NCBI GenBank assembly: GCA_009691715.1
Contig: SIAN01000005.1
Coordinates: 1-64,000 of the forward strand
Length of the DNA: 64,000 nt
Direction: 5' to 3'
Origin: Planctomycetota bacterium
GTDB lineage: Bacteria; Planctomycetota; B15-G4; SIAN01
Part shown: positions 1-8,860 of the stretch, in pieces
Layout of the letters: each line of letters begins with the position of its first letter
How positions within the stretch are numbered: the first letter of the stretch is position 1
The notes under the pieces: generated by a model
Databases searched by the model: none
What the model was told of the DNA's origin: nothing
Seen by the model: only the letters and a program-made list of their open reading frames with translations
Position numbers and translations under genes: made by a program

Positions 1-22
1 CGGCGAATCGCAACTCGCGGAT

Positions 23-1924
23 GTGAAGCCGCGCGATCGCAAGGTGTTGCTGATCGGCATCGACGGCCTCGACTTCAGGCTGGTCAACGAGCTGTTCAAG
101 AATGGGCAGCTGGCGAAGTTCACGGAGCTGCGCGCGCATGGCATCGAGGTGCCGCTGATCGGCGAGCAGGCGACGAAAGATCCGTTCAGCGTCGGCGTCG
201 ATCCAGCGGAGACCTGGACGACGATCGCGACCGGATTCCCGCCGACAAAGACCGGCAACGACATCAAGTCCGGGCACGGCGTCCGCGACATCACCGTGCC
301 AATCGCGGACTCCTATGAGCGGGCCCCGACGACCACCGCACACCGCCGCCTGCCGGCGTTTTGGGACGTGCTTTCGGCCGTCGGCGTGAAGTCGGCGATC
401 GTCAATTGGCCCGTCACCTGGCCAGCCGAGCCGCTCGACGGCTACGTGGTGAGCGACCGCTTCTTCCACGCCAAGTTCGGCCTGACCTGGATCGGTCCCG
501 CGGGACGCGTCGACCTGCCCGAGGTGTCGCCCGAGCACAAGAGCGCCACCGAGCACCTCACCTGGCCGCCCGAGCTCGCGGAGCCGCACGCGGGCGCAGT
601 CGCCGCAGCGATGAACAGCACGCCACCGCCGCTGCTCGGCGTGTTGAAGCAGCTCCAGTCGCGGGCGACCCACGCGCCCACGCTGCGCAACCTGAAGCAG
701 TATGAGCAGGCCGTCCGCACCGACTACGCGACCAAGCAATCGTTGGTGCAACTGCTGAAGAGCGACCCGTCGATTCGCTTCGCCGCCTGCTACCTCGACT
801 CGTTCGACGTCGCCTGCCATCTGTTCTGGGGGCACATCGAGCCCAATCAGTTCGCCCGCAGCACCGATCCAACCGTGCGCGGCAAGCTGCCGCAGAACTT
901 CAACGACTACCGAGGTCTCATCCCGATGGCGTCCATCGCGATCGACGCGATGGTCCGCGACTTGTGCGACGCGATGGGACCCGACACGACCGTGCTGCTG
1001 GTGTCCGACCATTCGCTCCAAGTCGATCCGGAGCCAGCCAATCGCGATTTCAGCCTGAATCGCCTGTTCGAGCGGCTGGGTTGGCTCGCGCGGAACGGGG
1101 ACGGTTCGATCGATTGGTCGCACACCCGCTGCTTCGACCTCACGCAGTGGGAGACCAACTTCATCCGCCACGTCTCGATCAACTTCGCCGGCCAGTGGCC
1201 ACAGGGTTCCGTGCCGGCGCCCACCGCGCAGGAGCGCGGCGTGCGTTGGAGCGAGATCCAGAATCAGCTGTTGCGCCTCAAGACGAACCAGCCGGTGATC
1301 GTCGGCGACAACACGATGCGCCCGACGCTGTTCTGGGACATGAACATGGGCGACACCGATTCGCACTTCATCATCTATCAGATGTTGCGCGGCGAGACCG
1401 AAGTCGAGCTGCCCGATGGGACGAAAGCGACCGTCAACCAACTGTTCCCGCCGCGCTACACCTACGCCAAGCACACCTCGATCAGCGGGCCTGGCACGTT
1501 GCTGCTCTCCTATCCGGGCGCGCAGGGCGAGGCGTACGGCAAGCGCGGCATCCCGATGGGCAAGGGCGGCGGTCGCTGCCTCCACGTCGCACCGCTGATC
1601 CTCGGATTGTTCGGGATACCGCTCTCTGCCGACCCGTGCGAGACCACGGCGTCTGGCGACTTCCTCCAGTGGATGCTCGACGTGCGCGAGGCGCAGGAGA
1701 TGGCGATCACGCCGCGCGTCAGGAACTTCGAGGAACTCGTCCGTTTCAGCGATCCCGCGAGCCGGCTCGGCTTGCGCCGGGCGGAGCTGCGCTGCTACGT
1801 CGAAGGGTTGAAATACACCTTCGATCAACCAGCGACGCAGACGGATCTCGGTGCCGAGTTGCCAGACGGCGCCGCCGATCCTGAGGCGAGCGGCGTGCGC
1901 GACGATGCCGACGGCGGTAGGTGA
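23..1924 (+). CDS. Alkaline phosphatase superfamily / type I phosphodiesterase-like protein
   Basis: A 633-residue protein of the alkaline phosphatase superfamily. The N-terminal strand LLIGIDGLDF supplies the first metal-binding Asp. ETWTTIATGFPPTKTGN is the usual nucleophile-Thr region, and VLLVSDHSLQ near residue 330 is the SDH metal-ligand motif. HVAPLILGLFGIPL near the C-terminus is the typical closing segment of this phosphodiesterase/nucleotide-pyrophosphatase group. The chosen start is a GTG at position 23. The frame stays open to the left edge of the window, so the true start and any signal peptide could lie outside it. The substrate cannot be read from sequence; related enzymes hydrolyse phosphodiesters or phosphonates. 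It converges with the leftward pseudouridine synthase gene 28 bp away. Confidence 0.75.
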   Translation: MKPRDRKVLLIGIDGLDFRLVNELFKNGQLAKFTELRAHGIEVPLIGEQATKDPFSVGVDPAETWTTIATGFPPTKTGNDIKSGHGVRDITVPIADSYERAPTTTAHRRLPAFWDVLSAVGVKSAIVNWPVTWPAEPLDGYVVSDRFFHAKFGLTWIGPAGRVDLPEVSPEHKSATEHLTWPPELAEPHAGAVAAAMNSTPPPLLGVLKQLQSRATHAPTLRNLKQYEQAVRTDYATKQSLVQLLKSDPSIRFAACYLDSFDVACHLFWGHIEPNQFARSTDPTVRGKLPQNFNDYRGLIPMASIAIDAMVRDLCDAMGPDTTVLLVSDHSLQVDPEPANRDFSLNRLFERLGWLARNGDGSIDWSHTRCFDLTQWETNFIRHVSINFAGQWPQGSVPAPTAQERGVRWSEIQNQLLRLKTNQPVIVGDNTMRPTLFWDMNMGDTDSHFIIYQMLRGETEVELPDGTKATVNQLFPPRYTYAKHTSISGPGTLLLSYPGAQGEAYGKRGIPMGKGGGRCLHVAPLILGLFGIPLSADPCETTASGDFLQWMLDVREAQEMAITPRVRNFEELVRFSDPASRLGLRRAELRCYVEGLKYTFDQPATQTDLGAELPDGAADPEASGVRDDADGGR

Positions 1925-1952
1925 ACGGACCGATCCGGCGCGAGCTTTGACT

Positions 1953-2885
1953 TCAGCGCGCGGGCCGGCGCCCCCCCTTGCGCTGCGGCGGTCGATGTGC
2001 CGCCGGCAACTTGCCACGAGGCCTGCGGCCCGCTTGAGTCCCGCGGCCCGCTTGAGTCCCGCGGCCCGCTTGAGTCCCGCGGCCCGCTTGACCACTGTCG
2101 CGAGGCTTCGATGGCCGCCCGCGCGGTAGGGGTGCCGGGGTCGGGCTCGTCTCTGCGCCCGCGACGACCTCGCGCGGAGCGAACGCTTTTACTTCCCATG
2201 GCGACAGCATCCGCCATTCGCCGCGCTTCAGCGTCCCGAGTCGCACTGGCCCGACCTGCACCCGCAGCATCTTTGTGACCGGCAGCTCGACGCGCGCGAG
2301 GATGCGCCGCACCTCACGGTTGCGCTCTTCGTTCAGCGTGATCAGCAGCGTGGTCGACTCGCGGGTTTTGCGCAGCACGCTCACGCGGGTTGGCGCGGTC
2401 TTGCCCTCCGACAGCCAGACGCCGTGCTGGAGCTTCTGGATCGCGTCGGGGTCGGGGAGGCCCTTCACGGTGATGCGATAGACCTTCGCCACCTGATTGC
2501 GCGGATGCGCGACACGCTCGGCGAAGTCGCCGTCGTTGGTGAGGAGCAGCAGGCCTTCGCTGTCCTCGTCAAGGCGGCCGACCGGGAACAGGCGCGCCGG
2601 GACGGCTGCCACCAGGTCGATCGCGCGCAAGCGGCCGGCGGGATCGTCGTTGGTGCAGATCACTCCGGTCGGTTTGTTGAGCGCGATGTAGTACGGTCGC
2701 GCCGGCGCGCGGACGCGCTCGCCATCGACTCGCACTTCATCCTTCTGTGGATCGACCTTGCTGCCGAGTTGCGTGACTGCCCGGCCGTTCACGTCGATGC
2801 GGCCGCTCGTGATCAACTCTTCGCAACGCCGTCGTGACGCGATGCCGCACATCGCCAGCCAGCGTTGCAATCGCATCTCGCTCAT
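1953..2885 (-). CDS. RsuA/RluB-family pseudouridine synthase with repetitive basic tail
   Basis: Isomerises uridine to pseudouridine in rRNA. An N-terminal S4 RNA-binding domain (MRLQRWLAMCGIASRRRCEE) is followed by the catalytic domain. VGRLDEDSEGLLLLTNDGD holds the catalytic Asp, and NEERNREVRRIL is the family signature. The core ends near residue 245. A 65-residue Arg/Lys/Gly-rich tail follows, with hexapeptide repeats QAGRGT encoded by 18-bp tandem DNA repeats; the tail probably adds RNA affinity. The ATG start at 2885 shares one base with the manA stop (TGATG), so translation is coupled. The open frame runs further upstream, but MSEMRLQRW is the natural start because the S4 domain begins there. 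RluB and RsuA specificity cannot be separated here. Confidence 0.88.
   Translation of the reverse strand: MSEMRLQRWLAMCGIASRRRCEELITSGRIDVNGRAVTQLGSKVDPQKDEVRVDGERVRAPARPYYIALNKPTGVICTNDDPAGRLRAIDLVAAVPARLFPVGRLDEDSEGLLLLTNDGDFAERVAHPRNQVAKVYRITVKGLPDPDAIQKLQHGVWLSEGKTAPTRVSVLRKTRESTTLLITLNEERNREVRRILARVELPVTKMLRVQVGPVRLGTLKRGEWRMLSPWEVKAFAPREVVAGAETSPTPAPLPRGRPSKPRDSGQAGRGTQAGRGTQAGRGTQAGRRPRGKLPAAHRPPQRKGGRRPAR
2025..2091. repeat. 18-bp tandem repeat inside the pseudouridine synthase gene
   Basis: Three perfect copies of an 18-bp unit (gcggcccgcttgagtccc) at 2025-2078, then a partial copy to about 2091. Read on the minus strand it encodes QAGRGT hexapeptides in the disordered C-terminal tail. 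The unit length is a multiple of three, so copy changes preserve the frame. Confidence 0.9.
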
Positions 2886-3880
2886 CAGCTCGTCCTCGGA
2901 TTTGCGCGGGCGGGAAGGAATCGGAGCAGTTCGCATGGGCCGTGTGGCGTGAGGACGTAGTCGCCCGTGACGGCAGGGAGGAGCACGGCATTGCCGGGCG
3001 GCGCGTCGGTCGCCCCCGCCTCGCTCCGCACCCGCAGCGCACAAGAGAGCGACAACAGGATTTCGACGCGTGCGCCGTCGGTCGTGAGGTGAGTGGGCGC
3101 GCGAATCTGCATGCGCTCGACTTCGTAGGCGTCGCAGTCGACGAGGCGATCGCATGGCGGTGAGTGGGTTGGATCCGGCGTCGCTTGCAGTAGATGGGGG
3201 CGTTGGTTGGCCGCGGCGTCTCGCGCGGCCTCGTCTAGATGCAGCGGGCGCGGCGGCTGCCGACCCCAGTCCCAGATCCGCCACGTCGTGTTGGCATTGG
3301 TCTGGAACTCGACCGCGACGATGCCGGCACCGAGTGCGTGGATCGTCCCCGGTGGAAGATGGGCGAGAAGTCCGGCACGTGCCGCATGGCGGGCGAGCAG
3401 CGGCTCGGGAGACTCGCCACGCCGAGCGCGAGCGATGACTTCTGCCGCTCGGGCGTCGCCCTTCAGGCCTAGCCAGAAGTGCGCGTCCGGTTGCGCGGCG
3501 ACGAAGTACCAGCTTTCGGTCTTGCCCTCGCCCGGCATCGAATCATCGGACGGATGGACCTGGATCGACAGCGGCAGTGCGGTGTCGAGGAGCTTGAGCA
3601 GGAGCGGGAAGCGGTCGCGGGTGCAGGCGTTCGGGAGCGGCCCGAACAGCGCATCGCCGTGCTCGGTCACGAGTTGATCGAGCGGTGTGCCCGCGAGCGG
3701 GCCGCCGACGACGCACGTCGCCGAGCCCGGACGAGCGGAGATCAGCCACCATTCCCCGATGGCATCGGTCGGGGACGTTGGCGGCACAACACCGAGCATC
3801 GCGTGAACTCGTCCGCCGCCCCATGGGCGATGGACGGGAAGCGGCGCGAACGTGAGCGGTGGCAGTGCATGGAGGCGCAT
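2885..3880 (-). CDS. manA: Mannose-6-phosphate isomerase, class I
   Basis: Interconverts fructose 6-phosphate and mannose 6-phosphate, feeding mannose-containing polysaccharide or glycolipid synthesis in the cytoplasm. A 331-residue cupin enzyme. Recognisable motifs in order are HRPWGGGRV, IGEWWLISARPGS, LSIQVHPSDD (zinc ligands Gln and His), GKTESWYFV (zinc ligand Glu) and LPPGTIHALGAG (zinc ligand His with the catalytic-loop segment). The length fits the short bacterial class I form. The stop overlaps the start of the downstream pseudouridine synthase by one base. The exopolysaccharide O-acetylation locus near 49-57 kb is a possible consumer of mannose precursors, but that link is inference. 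Confidence 0.9.
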   Translation of the reverse strand: MRLHALPPLTFAPLPVHRPWGGGRVHAMLGVVPPTSPTDAIGEWWLISARPGSATCVVGGPLAGTPLDQLVTEHGDALFGPLPNACTRDRFPLLLKLLDTALPLSIQVHPSDDSMPGEGKTESWYFVAAQPDAHFWLGLKGDARAAEVIARARRGESPEPLLARHAARAGLLAHLPPGTIHALGAGIVAVEFQTNANTTWRIWDWGRQPPRPLHLDEAARDAAANQRPHLLQATPDPTHSPPCDRLVDCDAYEVERMQIRAPTHLTTDGARVEILLSLSCALRVRSEAGATDAPPGNAVLLPAVTGDYVLTPHGPCELLRFLPARANPRTS

Positions 3881-4012
3881 GAGGGCACGGGATATTGCCA
3901 GATCATTTGGCGCGGCGCGTAGGCAGTCGCCGCAGGCCCGTTCGAAACAGCGCCGGCCGGGAGTCGTTCCCGGCCGTCGAGCATGATCGGACTCGTGAGA
4001 TCGTCGGGCTGT

Positions 4013-4963
4013 TCAGTCTTCGGCGCTGGCGTCCTCAGTCGGGGCGGCGCCCTCGTCAGTGCCCGATGGGGGCGTGGTCGGCGGCTCCTTCGGCGGCACG
4101 GCATCCGGCGGCTTGACCGGAACGTCGACCGGCTTCGCGTCCGGCTTCGCGTCCGGCTTCGCGTCCGGCTTCGCGTCCGGCTTCGCGTCCGGCTTCGCGT
4201 CCGGCTTCGCCGGCACGCTGGCGATCTCATCCTCGCGGCGCAACGCGACCTGCGCCGAGGCGCGGTCGAGCAGGCTCGCCAGCATCTTGTCGTCCTGCAG
4301 TTGCGGCCACGCCAGCTGCAGCGCAGCGAGTGCGCGGTCCGGTTGGTTCGCGGCGAGGGCGACTCGGCCCTCCTCGAGGCGGCACCTAGCGACGAAGCGT
4401 GGCGGCGCCTGGAGCAGTCGCGCCAGCCCGATCTCAACCAACGCACGCTCCATCTCGCCGTTTCCGGAGAGTGCGCTCGCGCGCACCAGATGGCGCAAGT
4501 CGGAGGTGTCGAGCGTCGAGCCCGTCGCGGTGAGACCGAGAACCTCGATCCACGCGCGATCCTGCGCCACGCTGCGCACGATGCAGCGAGCAGTGAACCA
4601 CGTGAACGGTCTCATCGCCATCACACCGCGCTGCAGCTCTTCGCTCTTGCGGTCGAGGTAGAAGAACGGGTGGTCGTCGACGTAGGCGTCGCGGCGGAAG
4701 ATCGCCGCATCGCCCGGCCACGCAGCGAAGTTGGAGTAGCTGCCAGGCTCGAAGACGGTGAAGAACGGGTTGTAGAGGTTGCGCGGCCCGTGATAGAGCA
4801 GCTCGACCTCGAACGGCACGCGACGGTACGCCTCCGGGAACGCGCGCACCTCTTTCAACGCGACGGTGGCGCGCGTCTCGGCCTGCTCCTCGCCGCGCGC
4901 GATCCCGTCGAACGCCGCCAGGATGCCCGCCGCTAGGAGGCTCGTGCAGCTTCGGATCTTCAA
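4013..4963 (-). CDS. Secreted protein of unknown function with KPDA repeat tail
   Basis: A 316-residue protein I cannot assign to a family. I chose a TTG start at 4963: a GGGAGAG ribosome-binding sequence lies just upstream, and the resulting N-terminus (KIRSCTSLLAAGILAAF, then GIARGEE) reads as a signal peptide. Residues about 35-210 form a compact domain rich in aromatics (NLYNPFFTVFEPGSYSNFAA). The next 70 residues look alpha-helical and TPR-like (ERALVEIGLARLLQ, PDRALAALQLAW). The C-terminus is a low-complexity stretch of DAKP tetrapeptides followed by a Pro/Thr-rich acidic end. It follows the 61-aa ORF at 4986 closely and precedes manA by 132 bp, on the same strand. Probably periplasmic. 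Confidence 0.6.
   Translation of the reverse strand: MKIRSCTSLLAAGILAAFDGIARGEEQAETRATVALKEVRAFPEAYRRVPFEVELLYHGPRNLYNPFFTVFEPGSYSNFAAWPGDAAIFRRDAYVDDHPFFYLDRKSEELQRGVMAMRPFTWFTARCIVRSVAQDRAWIEVLGLTATGSTLDTSDLRHLVRASALSGNGEMERALVEIGLARLLQAPPRFVARCRLEEGRVALAANQPDRALAALQLAWPQLQDDKMLASLLDRASAQVALRREDEIASVPAKPDAKPDAKPDAKPDAKPDAKPDAKPVDVPVKPPDAVPPKEPPTTPPSGTDEGAAPTEDASAED
4129..4210. repeat. 12-bp coding microsatellite (DAKP repeats)
   Basis: Six perfect tandem copies of ccggcttcgcgt at 4129-4200, plus a truncated seventh to about 4210. On the minus strand they encode repeated Lys-Pro-Asp-Ala. The 12-bp unit keeps the frame, so copy-number change would alter tail length only. Confidence 0.92.
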
Positions 4964-4985
4964 GGGCCGCTCTCCCGCTTCCGCG

Positions 4986-5171
4986 TCACGGCCGCCGCTG
5001 CATCTCCTCGAGCAGGCGCGCCCAGACGCTGTCAATGTCATCTTCCTGGATTCGGTCGTCGGAGACCGCCTGCTTGATCAGTTGCAGGCGATCGCGGTGG
5101 CTCATCGCCACGCGCGGCAAATGGAACAGGAGGTCGCCGACGTTTTGGTCGGCCGCGTTTCGGAGGTCCAT
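4986..5171 (-). CDS. Small acidic hypothetical protein (61 aa)
   Basis: A 61-residue ORF (starting MDLRNAADQNVGDLLFHLP) ending 22 bp before the start of the downstream secreted protein. The sequence is polar with amphipathic helices (HRDRLQLIKQAV, DIDSVWARLLEEM) and has no signal peptide. There is no good ribosome-binding site before the ATG, but the amino-acid composition is protein-like while the frame upstream turns into Arg/Pro/Ser-rich noise. Function unknown. It sits between rsmD and the secreted protein, so it may be part of that leftward transcript. Confidence 0.45.
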   Translation of the reverse strand: MDLRNAADQNVGDLLFHLPRVAMSHRDRLQLIKQAVSDDRIQEDDIDSVWARLLEEMQRRP

Positions 5172-5313
5172 GGTTTTCGTCGATCCAAGGTGTGCGTCAT
5201 GGTGTGGCCCTCCTTCTCGAGGCCACTGCGCTCTTCGGTCGCCGACCGGGGGGGGCTTGAGGGTGCTGCGAAAGACCTGCGGACCAGGCGCTGGCAGTCG
5301 AGAAACGAGTGCC

Positions 5314-5919
5314 TCAGGCGTGCCAGCGCAGGCGGCGCATGCGCGAGGTCTTTCCGTGCTCGCGGCGAGACTCTTCGACGTAGCCGGCGGGCATGTCCGC
5401 GGGGCAGTCGGCCGGCTCCTCGAAGCAGAGGAGCGCCCCCGGGCGCAACCAGCCGGCCTCTCCCGCGGCGGAGAGGCCGCCGAGTAGCGCCGCCCGACTG
5501 TCGCTGGCGCGAACGAGCGCAAAGGGCGGATCCAGCGTCACGAAGTCGAAGGGCGCACCGGGGGGCGGTGGTTGGTGGAGGAGGGCCGGGAGGAGCCCTG
5601 TCAGCAGTTCAACGGCGGGAGGTGCGAGATCGAGGCGCGCGAGATTTTCACGGAGGCAGCGGACGCCCTCACGCCCCGCCTCGACAAAGGTGGCGTGGAC
5701 GGCTCCGCGTGAGAGGGCCTCGATGCCGAACGAGCCCGAGCCCGCGAACAGATCGAGCCAGCGCGCCCCGACCACGGCGTCCTGAAGCGAGTCGAACAGT
5801 GAGCGGCGTACCAGCGCGCGAACCGGTCGGGTCACCAGCCCTTCTGGGACAAACAGGGCGCGGCCGCGGAAGCGGCCGGCGAGGATGCGTGGTGAGCGAT
5901 CGGGATCAGGACGGCGCAT
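5314..5919 (-). CDS. rsmD: 16S rRNA (guanine966-N2)-methyltransferase RsmD
   Basis: Uses S-adenosylmethionine to methylate G966 of 16S rRNA in the assembled small subunit. A 201-residue Rossmann methyltransferase. The N-terminus RILAGRFRGRALFVPEG with RPVRALVRRSLFDSL is the classic RsmD opening. LDLFAGSGSFGIEALSRGA is the SAM-binding motif I, and TLDPPF is the catalytic D-P-P-F/Y motif. The ATG at 5919 is chosen because the family alignment begins there. It is divergent from dapA with only 53 bp between the two starts, so both promoters must overlap in that space. Confidence 0.92.
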   Translation of the reverse strand: MRRPDPDRSPRILAGRFRGRALFVPEGLVTRPVRALVRRSLFDSLQDAVVGARWLDLFAGSGSFGIEALSRGAVHATFVEAGREGVRCLRENLARLDLAPPAVELLTGLLPALLHQPPPPGAPFDFVTLDPPFALVRASDSRAALLGGLSAAGEAGWLRPGALLCFEEPADCPADMPAGYVEESRREHGKTSRMRRLRWHA

Positions 5920-5972
5920 GGAGTAAAAGAGCGACCTTTCCGTGCCATGACATGAAGTGAGGAGCTTGCGCG

Positions 5973-6857
5973 ATGTTCGAAGGCTCGATCGTCGCCCTGG
6001 TGACGCCGTTCCGCAATGGGGGCATCGATCGCGAAGCACTGGCGGTGCTCGTGGAACGGCAGGTTGTCGGTGGAACGACCGCGCTTGTCGCCTGCGGAAC
6101 CACGGGTGAAGCGCCAACGTTGACGGAACACGAGCACGCCGAGGTGATCGCGACGGTCGTCCGGCTGGCGCGGGGTCGCGTGCCGGTGATCGCGGGGACC
6201 GGCACCTACGACACCGCCGAGACCATTCGACGCACGCAAGCCGCGGCGGCGGCGGGTTGCCGCGGCGCGATGATCGTGACGCCCTACTACAACAAGCCGA
6301 CGGTGCGCGGCCTGCGGGCGCACTTCCTCGCGGTCGCGGATGCGTCGTCGATCCCGCTGATCGTCTACAACATTCCCGGTCGCACCGGCACGCGCATCCC
6401 GCCGACTCTGATCGCTGAACTCGCGCGCCACCCGCGGATCGCGGCGCTCAAAGATGCGACCGGTTCGGCGTCCGACTGCATGGACGTGGCCGAGCTCTGC
6501 GATCTGACGATCCTTGCGGGCGATGATGCATTGACGCTTCCGTGGATGGCGATGGGCGCGAAGGGGATCGTGTCGGTCGCAGGCAATGTCGTGCCCGACG
6601 AGATCGCCACGCTGGTGCGCGAGGCGGCGAAGGGCGACTTCACAGCGGCGAGGCGGCGGCACTATCGGCTGCTGCCGTTGTGGAAGGCGCTGTTCGTCGA
6701 GAGCAACCCGGTTCCGGTGAAGGCGGCGCTGGCGCTGCAAGGGATCGGCAACGGCGAAGTGCGCTTGCCTCTGGTTGCAGCCGAGGCGACGACGATCGAG
6801 TTGCTGAAGAAGGCGCTGGCGGCGCTGCACGGTGCGAGCGCTGGCTCGGCCGGTTGA
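5973..6857 (+). CDS. dapA: 4-hydroxy-tetrahydrodipicolinate synthase
   Basis: Condenses pyruvate with aspartate semialdehyde, the first committed step of lysine and diaminopimelate synthesis. At 294 residues it has standard length. GTTGEAPTL is the phosphate/carboxylate-binding loop, IVYNIPGRTG carries the catalytic Tyr, and AALKDATGS carries the Schiff-base Lys at about residue 159. A ribosome-binding sequence (gaggag) precedes the ATG. Diaminopimelate synthesis implies a peptidoglycan wall, which fits the FtsB-like gene at the right end. The divergent neighbour is rsmD, and the FHA-vWA gene follows after 36 bp. Confidence 0.95.
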   Translation: MFEGSIVALVTPFRNGGIDREALAVLVERQVVGGTTALVACGTTGEAPTLTEHEHAEVIATVVRLARGRVPVIAGTGTYDTAETIRRTQAAAAAGCRGAMIVTPYYNKPTVRGLRAHFLAVADASSIPLIVYNIPGRTGTRIPPTLIAELARHPRIAALKDATGSASDCMDVAELCDLTILAGDDALTLPWMAMGAKGIVSVAGNVVPDEIATLVREAAKGDFTAARRRHYRLLPLWKALFVESNPVPVKAALALQGIGNGEVRLPLVAAEATTIELLKKALAALHGASAGSAG

Positions 6858-6893
6858 GCGACGACGAGCAGGCCTGGACGGAGGGGTGTTGCA

Positions 6894-8657
6894 GTGACCC
6901 CGACCTATCGCGCGTTCGCATTCCGACTCGTAGGTGGCGGCACCGAGCTGCTCTGCCTGCGAGCGGGCGACGTCGCGTCGATCGGTCGCGATGCCCAGAA
7001 CTGCGCGCAACTCGCGCACGGCTCGATCGAGCCGTTCCACGCCCGACTGCGCTGCGACGATTGGGGCGTCTGGCTGTCGCTGGTGCCGGGAGCAACGGCG
7101 AAGGTCGGCGGCGAGACGGTCGTCGAGGAACGCTTGGTGCCACCGGGAGCGTCGGTCGAGCTTGGCGTGCTGCGGTTCGAGCTGGTTGGGCTGATTGATG
7201 ATCCAGTCGGCGGTCCGGCGGTCACGATTGCCGGAAGCAAGACGCCGCTTCTCGGTCGCGCGGCGCGGCGCCGGCTGCTGGCGTTGGCCGATCGCACGAT
7301 CGGCTTCGTCGTTTCGGCGGTGTTGCATGCCTCTGCATTCTGGTTGCTCCATCGGCTGGTGGTGGCCCAGCCGCCACCGCACGAGTCGTTTGCGATCCGC
7401 AGCGAAGTGATCGACGTGCCGGATCGTGCCTACGCTGCGACCGAGCCGCCGCTGCCCGCGACTCCAGAGCTCGTGGCCGAATCACTGCCGGACCTCGAGC
7501 CGACCGTCGAGTCGTTTGCACCCGATCCTGCGCCGCGCGCCGCGAGCCTTGGCGCTGGCGACGACATCGAGCTCGCGGCGGAGGTGCGGACGCTTGGCAC
7601 TGGCGGTGTCCACGGCGGCGAGGGAATGGCAGGCGTTGGTCGACTGTCGCTCGATGGCGATGTGAGCGGTGTCGGCAGCGCGGTCGTGACGCGGATCCAG
7701 GCGCTGCGAGGTGTCGGCGTCGATCTGATGATCGTCGTCGACACGACCAGCAGCATGCAGCCGTTCCTCGATCAGGCGCGAACGGCTGCCGATGCGCTCG
7801 TGACGACGTTGGCGACGCTCGTCGGCGATCTGCGCGTCGGCGTGGTCGCGTACCGCGACGTGGACGACGAGTACACGACTCGCGTGTTGCCGCTCTCCGC
7901 CGATCGCTACGCGATCCTGAACTTCCTCTGGAAGTTGCGCGCCGAGGGCGGCGGCGATGTACCGGAAGCGGTCGCCGCAGGGCTCGGCGAGGCGATCCAG
8001 AACGCCGGGTGGCGGACGCGCACGCATCGAGTCACGGTCGTCATTGGAGACGCACCGCCGCACGACGGTGAGTGGGGTCGCATCAAGTCGATGATCGGCG
8101 GCTTCGTTCGCGGCGATCCAAAGCGAATCCCGGGAGCCATCGTCTCCGCCATTTACACTGGTCCTTCGCGCGCGGGCGTTCGCGGCGAAGATGACGGTGC
8201 ACAAGCTTTCAGCGAGATCGCCAGGATCGGGCGCGGGGATTATCTCGCTCTGGCGGGCCCGGGCGACGTCCGAGACCGCTTGGTTTCGACCATCCTCGGG
8301 CCGCACCACGCGAGCGAGTTGCGCGTGCTGATGTCGCGCGTTAGCGATGGTCCGCGGGAGGCGATCGTTCGTCAAAAGATCGCGGATGGGGACAAAGTAT
8401 GGCTCCTATCTAAACTGAGGCTTCCGCCTGTGCACCCGCTTGTCGTCGACGCGCTCCGGGAAGACCCCGATCAGGCCGTGCTGAAGGAAGCTCGGGACCT
8501 CATCGCTGACCGGGGCGCCCCGAGGGAATCGAGGGAGGCGGCTCTTTACCTGCTCCACCGGGAATTTCCGGTCGCCCTCGAGATCGACCTCGACTCCGAC
8601 AAAGAAATCTTGCGTCCGCTGCTCAATCGCCTCGACGCGGTGATCCGTTGGCGCTAG
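6894..8657 (+). CDS. FHA domain - transmembrane - von Willebrand factor A protein
   Basis: A 587-residue membrane protein starting at a GTG preceded by GGAGGGG. Residues about 5-100 look like an FHA phosphothreonine-binding domain (VASIGRDAQNCAQLAHGSIE, then FHARL). A single hydrophobic helix (FVVSAVLHASAFWLLHRLVV, about 137-156) follows, then a Pro/Glu-rich linker. A vWA domain begins at GVDLMIVVDTTSSM (MIDAS motif of D-x-T-x-S type, about residue 283) and contains VVIGDAPPHDGEW. The C-terminal 110 residues are helical, possibly HEAT/armadillo-like. The topology puts FHA in the cytoplasm and vWA outside, or the reverse. A role linking Ser/Thr phosphorylation to an envelope adhesion or chelatase-type complex is inference; the kinase fusion at 16529 is the only kinase in the window. 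Confidence 0.7.
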   Translation: MTPTYRAFAFRLVGGGTELLCLRAGDVASIGRDAQNCAQLAHGSIEPFHARLRCDDWGVWLSLVPGATAKVGGETVVEERLVPPGASVELGVLRFELVGLIDDPVGGPAVTIAGSKTPLLGRAARRRLLALADRTIGFVVSAVLHASAFWLLHRLVVAQPPPHESFAIRSEVIDVPDRAYAATEPPLPATPELVAESLPDLEPTVESFAPDPAPRAASLGAGDDIELAAEVRTLGTGGVHGGEGMAGVGRLSLDGDVSGVGSAVVTRIQALRGVGVDLMIVVDTTSSMQPFLDQARTAADALVTTLATLVGDLRVGVVAYRDVDDEYTTRVLPLSADRYAILNFLWKLRAEGGGDVPEAVAAGLGEAIQNAGWRTRTHRVTVVIGDAPPHDGEWGRIKSMIGGFVRGDPKRIPGAIVSAIYTGPSRAGVRGEDDGAQAFSEIARIGRGDYLALAGPGDVRDRLVSTILGPHHASELRVLMSRVSDGPREAIVRQKIADGDKVWLLSKLRLPPVHPLVVDALREDPDQAVLKEARDLIADRGAPRESREAALYLLHREFPVALEIDLDSDKEILRPLLNRLDAVIRWR

Positions 8658-8860
8658 CTACCAACCGTTGATCCGAGCATGTCGCAACGATCTGCGCGGC
8701 ATCACTTGCAGGGTCCAGCCTCGGGCGTACGATGTTCCCACCACCTCTGACTCGCGAAGCGAAGCAGCCCGTTCGAGCAAAAACAGCGCACTCGGATCGA
8801 TCGCGAGCTGAAGTGGTTCGACGAGACGACGTTCCCCCGGACGTTGTAACGAGGTGTGCC

